Assembly: GCA_019722365.1 (NCBI GenBank)
Contig: JADFUC010001644.1
Location: 558,001 to 622,000, forward strand
Direction of reading: 5' to 3'
Source of the DNA: Lithospermum erythrorhizon
Taxonomy: Eukaryota; Streptophyta; Magnoliopsida; Boraginales; Boraginaceae
Length of the DNA: 64,000 nucleotides
How positions within the stretch are numbered: position 1 is the stretch's first letter; each line of letters starts with the position of its first letter. Made by a program: the position numbers and the translations under genes. The notes under the pieces are model-generated. The model searched no databases. It had not been told where the DNA came from and saw only the letters and a program-made list of their open reading frames with translations. This document shows, one piece after another, positions 22,247-35,844 of the stretch.

Positions 22247-24324
22247 ATGAAAGGCTTGGGAAAATTAATCTCACGAGCCATAAAATCCAAATCCAAATTA
22301 AATAATTCCACTTTTTATACCTCCCGCCGCTTCATCTCCGCCGCCTCCACCGCCGTCGACTTTTCACCGTTGACTTCTTCTCCTTTACTCCGTTCACGTC
22401 CCTCCCCATGGACCAATTTTCCAGGTTTTTTATTTTATTTATTTTTTGTTTGATTTTTTTCCGGTTTTGTTCATTTTAATTGTTTGAAGCTCGGTTATTT
22501 ATGCTCCTATATATCTTGATATAAATTGGAATGAAATACACCCTTCATCCAAAAAAAAAGTACTTTTTTAATTTTAATGGTTAAAAGTAAGGAACTTTGT
22601 AGCTTTAATTGATGCAATAACTGTGATTTCGATCAAATTATCGTGTTAATTGTAGTATTTGATATAGTTTTCACCGAATATCATACTAGAAACTAGAAAT
22701 TGTCAAACAGTCACACTAGTGGGCCCTCGAGTCCCAGCGGGATACCACGAGAAGTACCAAATATCATACTAGCTTATACTATTTGTAGTCTTTTTTTCTT
22801 GTTTAGCCTAAAATTAAATTATTGAAGGGTTGGAAGAAACTGGTGCTATAAGCACACTCCAAATAGTGTCAAAAACAGTGGTGGAATGACTATTTTAGCC
22901 CCCCTATTTGTAAGTGGAAGTTTCATGTAAGGGCAAAATAGTCATTTCATACCTTTTTAACACTGTTTTGGTGTGCTTTTAGTCCCACTCGTTCGAAGAT
23001 TAGGTAATAAAGTAATAAAATATTAGCATTTTCTAGAAGAAACGAACAATCCTGCCTCACTTAGAAACCAATAAAAATAAAATAGAAGGAGACGAAACAA
23101 TAAAAGAATTTTAAAAAGTCGAATGGAGAAGGTAAATGATCAACTAAAAAAGGAACAAGAATTTTTTTCTAAACGATCAAACAAAAAAGGCGGAGGGAGT
23201 ATTTACATTTGACTTCAAGTATTAAAATGTCAATCATCAAAATTCAAAATTGATCAATCTTTGTGGGATGAAGTGAGTGTTTGCTAGTTTTCATGGAGTT
23301 GAAGTTCTTGTGGATATGTTTTGATGTTAATATTTGAACAGCACAGAAGAGGACTATGTTTATCCAAACGCAGTCGACTCCTAATCCTGCCTCGCTCATG
23401 TTCCACCCCGGGAAGGCAGTTATGGAGACTGGCAGTGCCGATTTCCCTAATGCCCGTTCCTCCATGAATTCCCCACTGGCGAAGTCGATTTTTGGAATTG
23501 ACGGTAATTACTTGCTAGTCGTACTGCTAGATTCTTCTTACTCTTAGATTCTATATTGCTTGTTTGGCTTTCTTAGATCTAGTATTTCGAGCTTAGTATA
23601 CTACATATCTTGATCAATCATTTAACTTAAACTCTGAAACATTACATCACCTGGGCATGGATGATAATTGTGTTTTGCTGTGGCATCCTGTTAGCAAATT
23701 GCAACACACATGTTGATATGACATTGTTGTGAACTTCATTAGAGGATTTATTTAGTTCCATGAGCTGGTACAAGTTTACTCGTTACTTCACTTGGAATTC
23801 AGAGTCTAATTATGTGAAAGTTACTAGATAGGTTAGCTTAACAAAATTTACTTTCTGCAGGTATTACTCGTGTCTTCTTTGGGTCAGATTTTATCACAGT
23901 GACAAAGTCGGATGATGCTTCTTGGGATCTTTTAAAACCTGAAATTTTTGCAGCTATTATGGATTTTTATACCTCCGGCAATCCACTGTTTCTTGATTCA
24001 AACACTGCAGCCTCCATGGATACAGCTATTCACGATGATGACTCAGAGACTGTTGCAATGATCAAAGAGCTACTGGAGACTCGAATTCGTCCTTCAGTAC
24101 AAGATGATGGTGGGGATATTGAGTACATAGGGTTTGACACAGGAACTGGAATAGTCAAACTGAAAATGCACGGGGCATGCAGCGGCTGCCCCAGCTCATC
24201 TGTCACCCTAAAATCGGGTATTGAGAACATGTTGATGCATTATGTGCCTGAAGTCAAAGGTGTGGAACAAGAACTTGATGGGGACGAGGAAGATGCTGCA
24301 TTAACAGGAGCTCCACATGAATGA
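22247..24324 (+). CDS. NFU4: NifU-like Fe-S cluster scaffold, mitochondrial NFU4-type
   Basis: Three exons, 22247-22424, 23342-23503 and 23861-24324, give 267 aa. The first exon is an Arg/Ser-rich leader ([20 protein letters not shown] at its start) typical of a mitochondrial presequence. Exon 2 opens the Nfu N-terminal domain ([16 protein letters not shown]). Exon 3 holds the C-terminal NifU domain with QDDGGDIEY and the cluster-binding C-x-x-C (Cys220 and Cys223, in GACSGCPSS). NFU4/NFU5 pass 4Fe-4S clusters to mitochondrial proteins such as lipoyl synthase. NFU5 is a near-identical paralogue, so 4 versus 5 cannot be settled here. A GTG codon directly before the ATG is in frame, but ATG 22247 is the sensible start. 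Intron 1 holds MITE sequence. Confidence 0.95.
22840..22986. mobile_element. MITE with long inverted repeats in NFU4 intron 1
   Basis: The left arm (CTATAAGCACACTCCAAATA, then GTGTCAAAAACAG and GACTATTTTAGCCC) is mirrored by the right arm, which in reverse reads ACTAAAAGCACACCAAAACA, GTGTTAAAAAG and GACTATTTTGCCC. The arms are about 55 bp with a short spacer, so the element is nearly a hairpin. Related sequences lie at 30520-30640 and 30855-31015. The flanks (about 22535 and 23200) carry weak Stowaway-like ends, so it may be nested in an older element. Confidence 0.7.
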
Positions 24325-24549
24325 GTTTTGATTGAATTTTTTCTTCGTTATATATTTCACAATATTATATGAACAGCTAGATCAGAACACTTTTGATACT
24401 ACATCTGAGGAGAATAATTATATATTATGTTTTCAATTGAAACCCTGTTAAACCTAATGTATTATTCCAATTGATACTACATCTGATGTAATGGAATGGA
24501 ATATCAATGTGAGAGAAAAATGGAATGGATTGCACCATTATTTTGAAGG

Positions 24550-25770
24550 ATTATCCATATGTTTATTTTGTACTGTTTTGCTTCCAGATTGCAATTTGCG
24601 AAGCGTTACTTAAGAGAAAATGTTAAAGTTCATGAATTTTTAAGCAAATTTGGTTTTCATTGTGAATATTATTACCATCATCTAAACGCTATGATCGTAA
24701 CGCCGATCAGTTACAAGAGGAAAAGTTTCTTCAAGTTTTAATATTTGTTGAACTTGATGAACTTGAGATCGATAAGGGGCAACCGATTGAAACATCTGCC
24801 GCGCGGTGAGATACTCGCCGGAAGCCACATTTCTTCGCTTTTAGTTTTATTGAGATGTTCGATGTATCCTTCTCGCTCTAGAGACTATTACAAATTATCC
24901 AAGGGCCACTATCGCCAACGAGGGATGCTAATATAGCTTGTAAGTACATGACATCATTTGATTTGGTGTTGATCTTGCATTTGGTGAAACAAATTATGGG
25001 TATAACACATTCACCTTGTCAAGCTCTTCAACAAAGCTCTCAAGACATTGTTAATGCACTTCATTTAGTTTCATCTTCAAAAGTTCTTATTCAGAAATTG
25101 AGAGATGAAGGGGTGGGATGCATTCTACTTCCAAGAAGTGACGGCTTTTTGTATCAAACATGTGATAAAAGTTCTAGATTTGAATGCTCCTTATTGTGCA
25201 TGCTGAGGAAAATCAAAAAGGGATATGACTATTGAGGAATACTATAGAGTTGATATCTTCTTTGTGACAATTGACAAGGAATTAACAGAGCTTAATAGTA
25301 GTTGTAATGAGAATTCAATGGAACTATTGACTTTATGTAATTCTTTAGTTCCAAAAGATGGGTTCAAATCATTCAATATTGATCAAATTTAAGTTTACTG
25401 GTAAGCTCTGGCCTACTGATTTGAAGAACCAAGAGAAGACTCTTTTAAAGTCCAACTAGATGTTTTCATTATTGAGGCGCATTAAAGGATAAAGAATTAA
25501 GAGATCTTTCAACCATAGTTTAGTCAGGCACTTCATTGGCCAAATCGATAAGTCAAAGGTGTACTTTCTTGTTGATCGACACTATTACATTTAACTCTTC
25601 ATGTTTCTACTGCAAGTCTGTGAGGAATCTTTTCGCTTATGAAGACTGAAAACAAGATTGCTAATAAGATGGAAGATGAATTATTAATGACAATTTGGTT
25701 GTTTATATTGAAAAGGAGACACAACGTTTCGACATGCATTTTATCATCGAGACTTTAATACGAAAAGCTG
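24550..25770 (+). pseudogene. Decayed hAT-superfamily (ZMYM/TTF-type) transposase
   Basis: Read across frames, this resembles plant TTF-type zinc-finger/hAT transposases. In order: a Cys/Lys-Arg-Arg linker piece (about 24685-24770), ELDELEIDKGQPIETSAAR, a decayed D-T-R-W-G-S-H motif (about 24805-24835), DANIACKYMTSFDLVLILHL (about 24920-24980), then L-x-Q-x-S-Q-D-I-V-N-A-L-H-L-V (25020-25075). Further on are C-I-K-H-V-I and Y-Y-R-V-D-I-F-F with L-x-E-L-N-S (25160-25300), and near 25620 a C-E-E-S-F-R-L-M-K-T-E-N-K-I piece of the C-terminal dimerisation region. Many frameshifts and stops make it non-functional. It starts about 230 bp after NFU4. No terminal inverted repeats were found. Confidence 0.7.
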
Positions 25771-26248
25771 CCGAGCAATATGTAATATACCCCTTTTGAC
25801 ATTTTTTTTGTATTTACTGAGCAGATACTTTTAATCGGTTAGCCCCTCATTTTTGTATATTAGATCATGATTTTCCTATGATGATAACTCAATGAATAGT
25901 TTTCAACGAATTTAAATTTAAGAATTCTCAAAAATCCGATTTTTCACAGTAATCAGAGTAATAATCCAAAGAACTAATGCCTTTCTAAACAAAATATTCA
26001 GTGAAAAACACCATCTTTATGAATGGGAGAAACAAGGGGAAGTGCCAGTATCTTTTTATAGATCGAAGTTTTCATCAGGAATGTAATTACAATCATATAC
26101 ATAACCCACCGTGTACTATGCTTTCGACGAGAAAAAATCGAACAGTAGTTTCTCTGTTCAAAATGGTTGAGAACCTTATTGAAACAAGACTGATCATTAA
26201 TTCCACAGGTTACACATTGCACATGGAACACCAAGATTGCCTGCTTGA
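25771..26248. other. Spacer and VPS4 3' region
   Basis: No gene was seen. The right part (about 26000-26248) is probably the 3' UTR of VPS4. Open frames on both strands at 25998-26252 are coincidental. Confidence 0.5.
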
Positions 26249-29441
<3,193 letters not shown>

Positions 29442-29471
29442 TCTTCTTTCCTCTCTAAAATTTCATATAAA

Positions 29472-29885
29472 GTTCACACCTTTACCACAATCGAGTCCCT
29501 TAACCGTTTCCAACAACCAAAATCAATTCCTACAAACAAATAACCCACATAAGATTCGCTAAGCAACGATAATTTGATTCCCGATTATAAAAAGCTTACA
29601 CCTTTAAGTCCTTTAACCGTTTCCAACAACCAAACTCAATTCCTACAACACAAACCCGACAAAAGATTCATATGGGCAATGATAATTAATCCCAAATATC
29701 CCAAACTGAAAATAAACCCTTCAAATTACTAAGTAATTATCAACCCCCATAATCAAAATAATGGTTAAAGCACTCCACTTTGGTAAAGGTGTAAGCTTTT
29801 TATAATACGTGCAATGATAATTAATCCCAAATATCCCAAATTAAAAATAACCCCTTTAAATTACCAAGTAATTATCAAACCCCAT
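29472..29885. repeat. Two overlapping block duplications upstream of VPS4
   Basis: Block 1 (about 29472-29582 and 29594-29693) shares AACCGTTTCCAACAACCAAA and CAATTCCTACAA. Block 2 (about 29676-29748 and 29811-29885) shares CAATGATAATTAATCCCAAA, TATCCCAAA and AAGTAATTATCAA. Both lie in the inferred VPS4 leader intron. Confidence 0.8.
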
Positions 29886-30519
29886 TCATCAAAATACACC
29901 AAATAGTAATAATTTGACCAAATCAAGATCATATCAGACCCTAAAAATTAATTCTTAAATATGAAAATAAAATAAATCAAATTTGGTTGTCAAAATTGAT
30001 ACAATCCAAACAAATAACTACATCACAAAATTATATACACCCTTTAAATCAAATTTAACATAATCAAACTATATATATAGATCTATGAAAATCAAAATAA
30101 TATTCTACACGTAAAAGAGAGGGATCAAGGCCAACGAACCTTTTGACTTGCAGATTATGCAGCAAGGAGAGATAATAATCAATGAAGTTCAAGTCTTTTA
30201 ACTGAAGGATAATTTCTCTTCGGATTTATTTTTCTTCGGACAAATTATTTTCCAAAATTTATTAATTTATAGAATTATAATTTTATTGAGTATTAATTTG
30301 AAGACTTTATTAATATTGAGAACGCAATAATTTATTACTCGTATTTTATAGAATTTATTAACTTATGATTATTAATTTAAAGAATTTATCTATCAATCAA
30401 TGGGCGTGAAAGCTCCGTTGAATCCTATTACTTTAGATGTTTGGCCTAATTTAGTGAATTAAATACAACAAATGGGCTTTGTTACTGAGCTGTTACCAAA
30501 ACGGTAAGCGCTTAAAGTT

Positions 30520-30640
30520 TAAATGACTATTTATCCTCTATTTGAAAGTGTGATAGCAGGAAATTATGTTCATGAGTAAATAGCTATTTTAGTGCTAAAA
30601 ACACTATTTAGGTGTGTGTATACTGTATAGTGTTACTCAA
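30520..30640. mobile_element. Fragment of the AGCACAC-type MITE family
   Basis: The reverse strand at the right end reads ATACACACACCTAAATAGTG, TTTTTAGCACTAAAATAGC, closely resembling the left arm of the 22840-22986 element. The left side (AAATGACTATTTATCCTC) fits the opposite arm. Confidence 0.45.
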
Positions 30641-30854
30641 AGAGCATAGTATCGAGTATTAATTTATAATATTTTGGTTTCTTTACCTAATAAGTCAAAA
30701 TTTATCTACAATTCATATAGACTTTTTATATTAACGATATAAATTATTAATTCATATGACATTTTAAAATTAATCGACATTTTGTGATTGCATGTCACAC
30801 TTTTGACCATAAAAGCACAAAACTCACAAAACATGAAACAATATAACAAAAAAC

Positions 30855-31015
30855 GAGGAGTACTATAAGCACACCCAAACCGTGTGTTTAAAATTTAGAA
30901 AAGAACTATTTTGCCTATAAATGAAATTCTTCAAATACTACACTTTATAAATAGAGAGCTAAAATAATCATTTTACCCAAAAAAATTTACTAGTAGTCTA
31001 ATCCGTGTTTTAATA
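30855..31015. mobile_element. Second MITE relative, AGCACAC type
   Basis: The left arm CTATAAGCACACCCAAACCG, then GTTTAAAA and GAACTATTTTGCC, matches the 22.84-kb element. The right arm (TAAAATAATCATTTTACCC, CCGTGTTTTAATACAC) fits the opposite arm in reverse. It ends about 100 bp before the small membrane protein gene. Confidence 0.5.
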
Positions 31016-31115
31016 CACTTTAAATTATATTGACTCTTTTCTAGTAGTCCTTTGTCTCGCATTTACAAGAAAACATCAAACAGGAGAATCATAATCTGAT
31101 AGCAATAATTTGTTG

Positions 31116-31204
31116 ATGGCAAGTCAAGAAAATGTCAAACACCTGGAGGATTGCTCAGTCTCAAAGTAATATTACCTTTTTCTTTTATTCAAATATCTAT
31201 TTCA

Positions 31205-31254
<50 letters not shown>

Positions 31255-32734
31255 TAAGTTTGTCTCAATCTAACGCCACCAAATCAATACTGCCAAACCA
31301 TACGAGCTTATTTATACTGGCCTTGAAATTTTAAACCGCATCATTAATTGGGCTTGCGATTTCAAGCTTATTACTTAATTCTTAACACTTTGTCGCCATT
31401 GAATCATTATAAGTAGTCTACGGATATCCTATGATGGCTTCATAAAAATCAGAACGTTATCTAGTATTGAACACCAATTTTGGGATTGTTTACTAATAGT
31501 TGTACAAAGTAAAAGGAAAATGCGATCACTTTAAGAGTGTTATTAATGGCTAGTGGAAAGATAATGAGAGTCCAGATTGATATGTTACTGCATTTCATCT
31601 GAATTTTAATAAATGGATCATCATAAGAAGCTACGCTTGTTATCTATCATAAGAAGAATAAGGTTTGTGACTTACTTCGATCACTCGAATGACTCTCCCC
31701 ATCAGCTGTGGGTAAGATTGTGTACTACACTCACACCCGACTTCCCAGGTGCTGAGCCTCTTTCAGGACATTAGGACATGTTGATGATGAAATGGATACA
31801 GAAGTACGGCTGCCATTGTCCTTGGTTTCATGTTCTTTTTCTTAAGTACGGAAATGGGGTAAGTTGCACTACTTGTTTCTGAAGGATTGAGGTCTTTGTG
31901 GCGATGAAATACTCCATATTTGTTAGAGAGATGATTGTGTTCTTTGTCAATTTCATGTGCTTCTTCTAACGAATTAGATAAATTGGCTGGAGTATGTGTA
32001 CCTTCCTCTCTTCCTATGATTACCAATTAGACATCTGTATTTGGATTAGTGAACAATTTGCCAATCAATGTATGTTTCATTTCTGTTCGAACAGAATGCA
32101 GAAGATTAGGAACTGGTAAGGTGTATTAAACACAAACCAATGCTCATTTTTGAAGTCTGCAACTTTTAACGAGTATCACACTAGAGCTACTTCTTCTACT
32201 TAGGATTCTGATTTTCAACGTGTTGAACTAGGTCGAGTTTCAATTCATATTATTAGACAAATATAATACTGGTGTTCTCGCACATGGCATCTTGAGTTTG
32301 GAGTTTAACATTTTGGATGCCTGAAAACTTGAAAATAATAAGGCTTAAGCACCTGTTCTCTCTCTTTCTTTTTTTTGGATGGTGGGAGTGTCATCGCTGT
32401 CCGCTATGGTACTGAAACCGATGCCATAGAGTATTGGCATCACGTCTCATTAGAAAGACGACTAAATCTGTGTACTAATATCACATTTTATCTTGGCAGT
32501 GCTCTTGGAACCTGGGTTTTCTCAGTAGCTGGTGCTTTACTTGCAATCCCAGTGGGTATTAAGCGAAAATCACTAGCACCCCTTGTGTTCTTTGGGACAA
32601 CTGGAACCATGCTTGATATTATCATGGGAATAAGTGCATGTGAAAGAGAACACGCAGAACACCAAATGAAGCTTCTGGAATCTCAGAATGCTACAGAGAT
32701 GGATGTTTTAGCTGATTCCTCAACTGAATCATAA
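31116..32734 (+). CDS. Small conserved membrane protein, function unknown
   Basis: Two exons, 31116-31165 and 32500-32734, give 94 aa. Exon 1 is MASQENVKHLEDCSVS plus two bases of the next codon, ending AA|GTAATA. The acceptor is TCTTGGCAG|T, and the joined codon is Asn in S-V-S-N-A-L-G-T-W. The protein then has a hydrophobic segment V-F-S-V-A-G-A-L-L-A-I-P-V-G, a basic loop I-K-R-K-S, a second hydrophobic segment rich in Gly/Thr (F-F-G-T-T-G-T-M-L-D-I-I-M-G-I) and a charged C-E-R-E-H-A-E tail. This looks like a two-pass hairpin membrane protein of a conserved but, to me, unnamed plant family. A longer frame from an ATG at 32375 reads through the acceptor, but its first ~40 codons look like intron. 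The intron carries a long TA repeat and a SINE remnant. Confidence 0.7.
31208..31253. repeat. (TA)23 microsatellite
   Basis: Forty-six bases of uninterrupted TA in the intron of the small membrane protein gene. Probably polymorphic in length. Confidence 0.97.
31690..31790 (+). mobile_element. Au-like SINE remnant
   Basis: CCATCAGCTGTGGGTAAGAT, TGTGTACTACACTC, a C-rich stretch, CCTCTTTCAGGACATTAGGA and CATGTTGATGATG resemble the 3' half of the element at 6655-6775 (shared GGGTAAG-TTGTGTACTAC and GGACATTAGGACATGTTG-like end). Strongly decayed. Confidence 0.4.
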
Positions 32735-33209
32735 TGCAAAGTTCACATTTCCAATATGGTTGTCAATCTGTTTCCAACTTTTGTTGTTTTAGTCGACATC
32801 TAATTATAAGGATTCCTCCAAATTCAATCGTGTTGAAATCTTGTTGGCGTACATACCTTTGCTTACATGACATTTGACCTATCTGATAACGAAGATTCAG
32901 CGTGGGACTGAGTTTATCTTTCTTATTCCAAAATATGCATCATTTGAGTTACTTGATATATGATATGTATGTCTGCATTTTGTTTCAAGGGATTCATTTA
33001 CTACAATTCTGCCATAGGTTAGGTATCAGTTCCCTGATGTTTCAATAAATAGTTTGGTCTTGCTTACATTTCTTTTAGTAAGAATATAAAAGGTTTACTG
33101 AAGTAAACAAAATCTTAAATGATAATTGTGGTATCTTTTTGTAGCTTATGGGTTTCATTGCACCATTCATACAGAGCAACAAACAAAACTTCCCAATTTT
33201 GGACCTTAT
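32735..33209. other. Convergent intergenic region
   Basis: A 475-bp stretch between the 3' ends of the small membrane protein gene (+) and the AGC kinase (-). It is AT-rich with AATAAA-like strings and no reading frame, and probably holds both 3' UTRs. Confidence 0.5.
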
Positions 33210-35844
33210 CTAGAAGTGTTCTAAATGTCCTTCAGAAGAATGATCAGCAAGACTTCTATCTTTGGTAGTCTTGGTGGGGACAAATGGTGGTGTTGTGTGT
33301 CTTAATAATGCCCAATTCACCCCATGAAAGAAAGGATGATTCTTGATTGAAGTGGCACCCATTACTGACCCCATTCTCTTGGCAGGGTCTTTGATCAATA
33401 GCATTGAGATCAAACCCTTGGCAGCATTTGAAATATTTGGGGGTTCTTTAGGAAACTCAAGAGCTCTGGCCATAATGTTAGCCATGGTGTGTTCATTATC
33501 AAGCCCCCTAAAAGGTGTCACACCATAAAACAACTCAAATATGAAGATTCCTACCGTCCACCAATCTACCGCACTTCCATGGCCTTCCCCAGATGCAATT
33601 TCTGGTGCTAAGTACTCATATGTCCCCACAAATGACATGGACCGAGCGTCGACTGGCTCAGCAACTATCTCAATTGGTCCACGGTGAGGAGTTGGACGCC
33701 TCCTTGGGCGTCGTCTGAATGGGTGGAAGCATGAGATTGAAGGGGTGATACAACTTGGCAAAATGCAGGAAGATTTAGAAACATGAGGTGTTTTTATGGA
33801 ATTGTGATCTTCTTCAGCTTGGTTCTTGTCTAGTGAAGATAGGTCATAAACAAGGTGAGCCATTGATGTGGAATTGTCACATTTTAGGGAAAGATCAAAA
33901 TCAGTCAACATTATATGACCATCTGCTCTTACAAGCACATTTTCAGGCTTCAAATCTCTGTAGATTATCCCCAACATATGCAAGTATTCTAAAGCAACCA
34001 CCACTTCTGATGCATAAAACCTGAAAAAAAGTTTTGATATCATTAATGTATACCATTAAAATTTCATCCAACTCAAATTGATTAATATTTGAATGAAAAT
34101 GTTAAATAATTCATATTAAAATGAATATTCAATATTAACATGTTTCAATATCTCTTGTTTTTGTTTAAACGGGGTCAGATAGAGGATTCGAATAATAAAT
34201 AGTCTAACTTCTATAAAATATTAATGAACCCATGATTATTATAAATTACTACTTAGTTATTATGATTGGATTGCAGCTTCGTACTAATTAGAGAAATCAT
34301 TGAGGTATGGCCTGACATTTTATTTAACAATATTTATTCCTAATGACAAACTTCAGGCTTCTTTGATATGTTGGCAAAAACAATACGGCAAGGTCAGCAA
34401 CCAGCAATTAAATAATGATGATGCATATAAATATTTTAATTGGTCTTTTGATAGTTGCTACGACTGGTATACAAAAGGGAACAAGAAAATTAATGTAGTA
34501 TGGTGAAAGATTTTATGCTTATTCAAAGCTGCAAATATATTGTTATTATTATAGCTCAACACTCCTAGTTTATGATATAATAGTGCCCATGAAAGCAAAA
34601 CTATCATGGACTCTCATTATTTTTGTATCACACATGATTGAGATGTATATAGGTTTTTAAATTAAATGGCCTAAATGATAGTTTACTAATTAGAAGTAAA
34701 ACAATGAATAATCATATAGCTAGCTTATGTGCACATACTATAACATAAGAAAATATGTACATAGTACAAATAACTATATTGAAAACATTATAGCAAGCAT
34801 ATTTATAACAAAATTCAAGAACGAAAATAACTAATACAGAGAATCGGAAAGGACCTCTATTTAGAATTAAAGTAACTAATACAGTAGCATATGAAGGGTT
34901 TACTACTTTACTATATGGCCAGCCAGATTGATCACGAAACTAATTTTGAAAGCCAAAATGATCATAGTAGACTTTTCGTATTAATCAAACTACAATCTAA
35001 TAATCGAACTTATTATATTTTGTAAATAACAATGTGTAGAATCACAAGCAACTAATAATATGCTTTTGCATTTCAAGTTTAAACCATTTACAATAACTAC
35101 AGTTCAACTTGTCATTTTTACACCTCAATTTAATTTGTAAAAAGTTGTTCAAAGTGTATATACTTATGTTGGGCAAATAACAAATGTATAAATGTAATTA
35201 AACATCGAAAGTGAAACGTAATTATCAATGAGAGTGTACAAATCGAAGTCCCTAATAATAAGGTGTGCTCACCGGACAGCTGGTTCATCAAATCGTCGCT
35301 CCGGCTGCCGTTGCCGGAGAATATGGAGGTCACCACCAGGGCAGAACTCAGTAAGCAAACAAGCCCATTTGGGAGATTCCAATGTGGTATAAAGTGTAGG
35401 CAAAAATGGATGGTTGAGCATTTCCAAGATTTCCCTTTCAATATTTGCCCTGTTTTCCTTTTTCCTACTAACCAACTCTTCTTTATCCATCACTTTGGCT
35501 GCAAACAAACACCCAATTTTCTCCTTCACCTCCACTAGATAAACTGTCCCAATGTCTCCACTTCCAAGCCTATCAATGAAGCAGAAATCATGGAAGTCTA
35601 GTTTTGTTGTTTTGGATTGAATTTCACGTATTGCATTTAAGCATGGATCATTGTTTGAGCCTGCATGGGGGGTTGTAGAGTGTGAAAGAGTGTTTTTTGG
35701 AGATGGGGTTGTAGTGTTTTCTGAGCATGAACAAGTGCTGAGCTTGTCTTCTATGGAGGAGGCGGCTGCCGGGGTGGAAGAGTCGAAACTTGGAGGGTCG
35801 GATTCATTGGTGGTGGTGCCTTGTAGAGGGGGAGAAATCAACAT
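33210..35844 (-). CDS. AGC-family protein kinase, PINOID/WAG-like
   Basis: Two exons, 35844-35273 and 34020-33210, give 460 aa. After a Ser/Thr/Pro-rich N-terminus the kinase domain runs from about residue 87: Gly loop [11 protein letters not shown] (93-103), Lys117 in A-A-K-V-M-D-K, Glu137 in helix C, YRDLKPEN (211-218) and DFD (231-233) instead of DFG, the mark of plant AGCVIII kinases. An ~86-residue insert with an Arg-rich stretch (about 293-300) separates DFD from the activation segment [12 protein letters not shown] (320-331). Such inserts target these kinases to the plasma membrane. The [17 protein letters not shown] tail block is typical. [13 protein letters not shown] points to the PINOID/PID2/WAG (AGC3) group, which phosphorylates PIN auxin efflux carriers. 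The single intron in the catalytic region matches the family. The exact member is undecided. Confidence 0.92.

Noticed and set aside
31763..32026. Minus-strand 87-codon frame
   Set aside because: It overlaps a SINE remnant inside an intron of the plus-strand gene. I could not link it to any exon or protein family.
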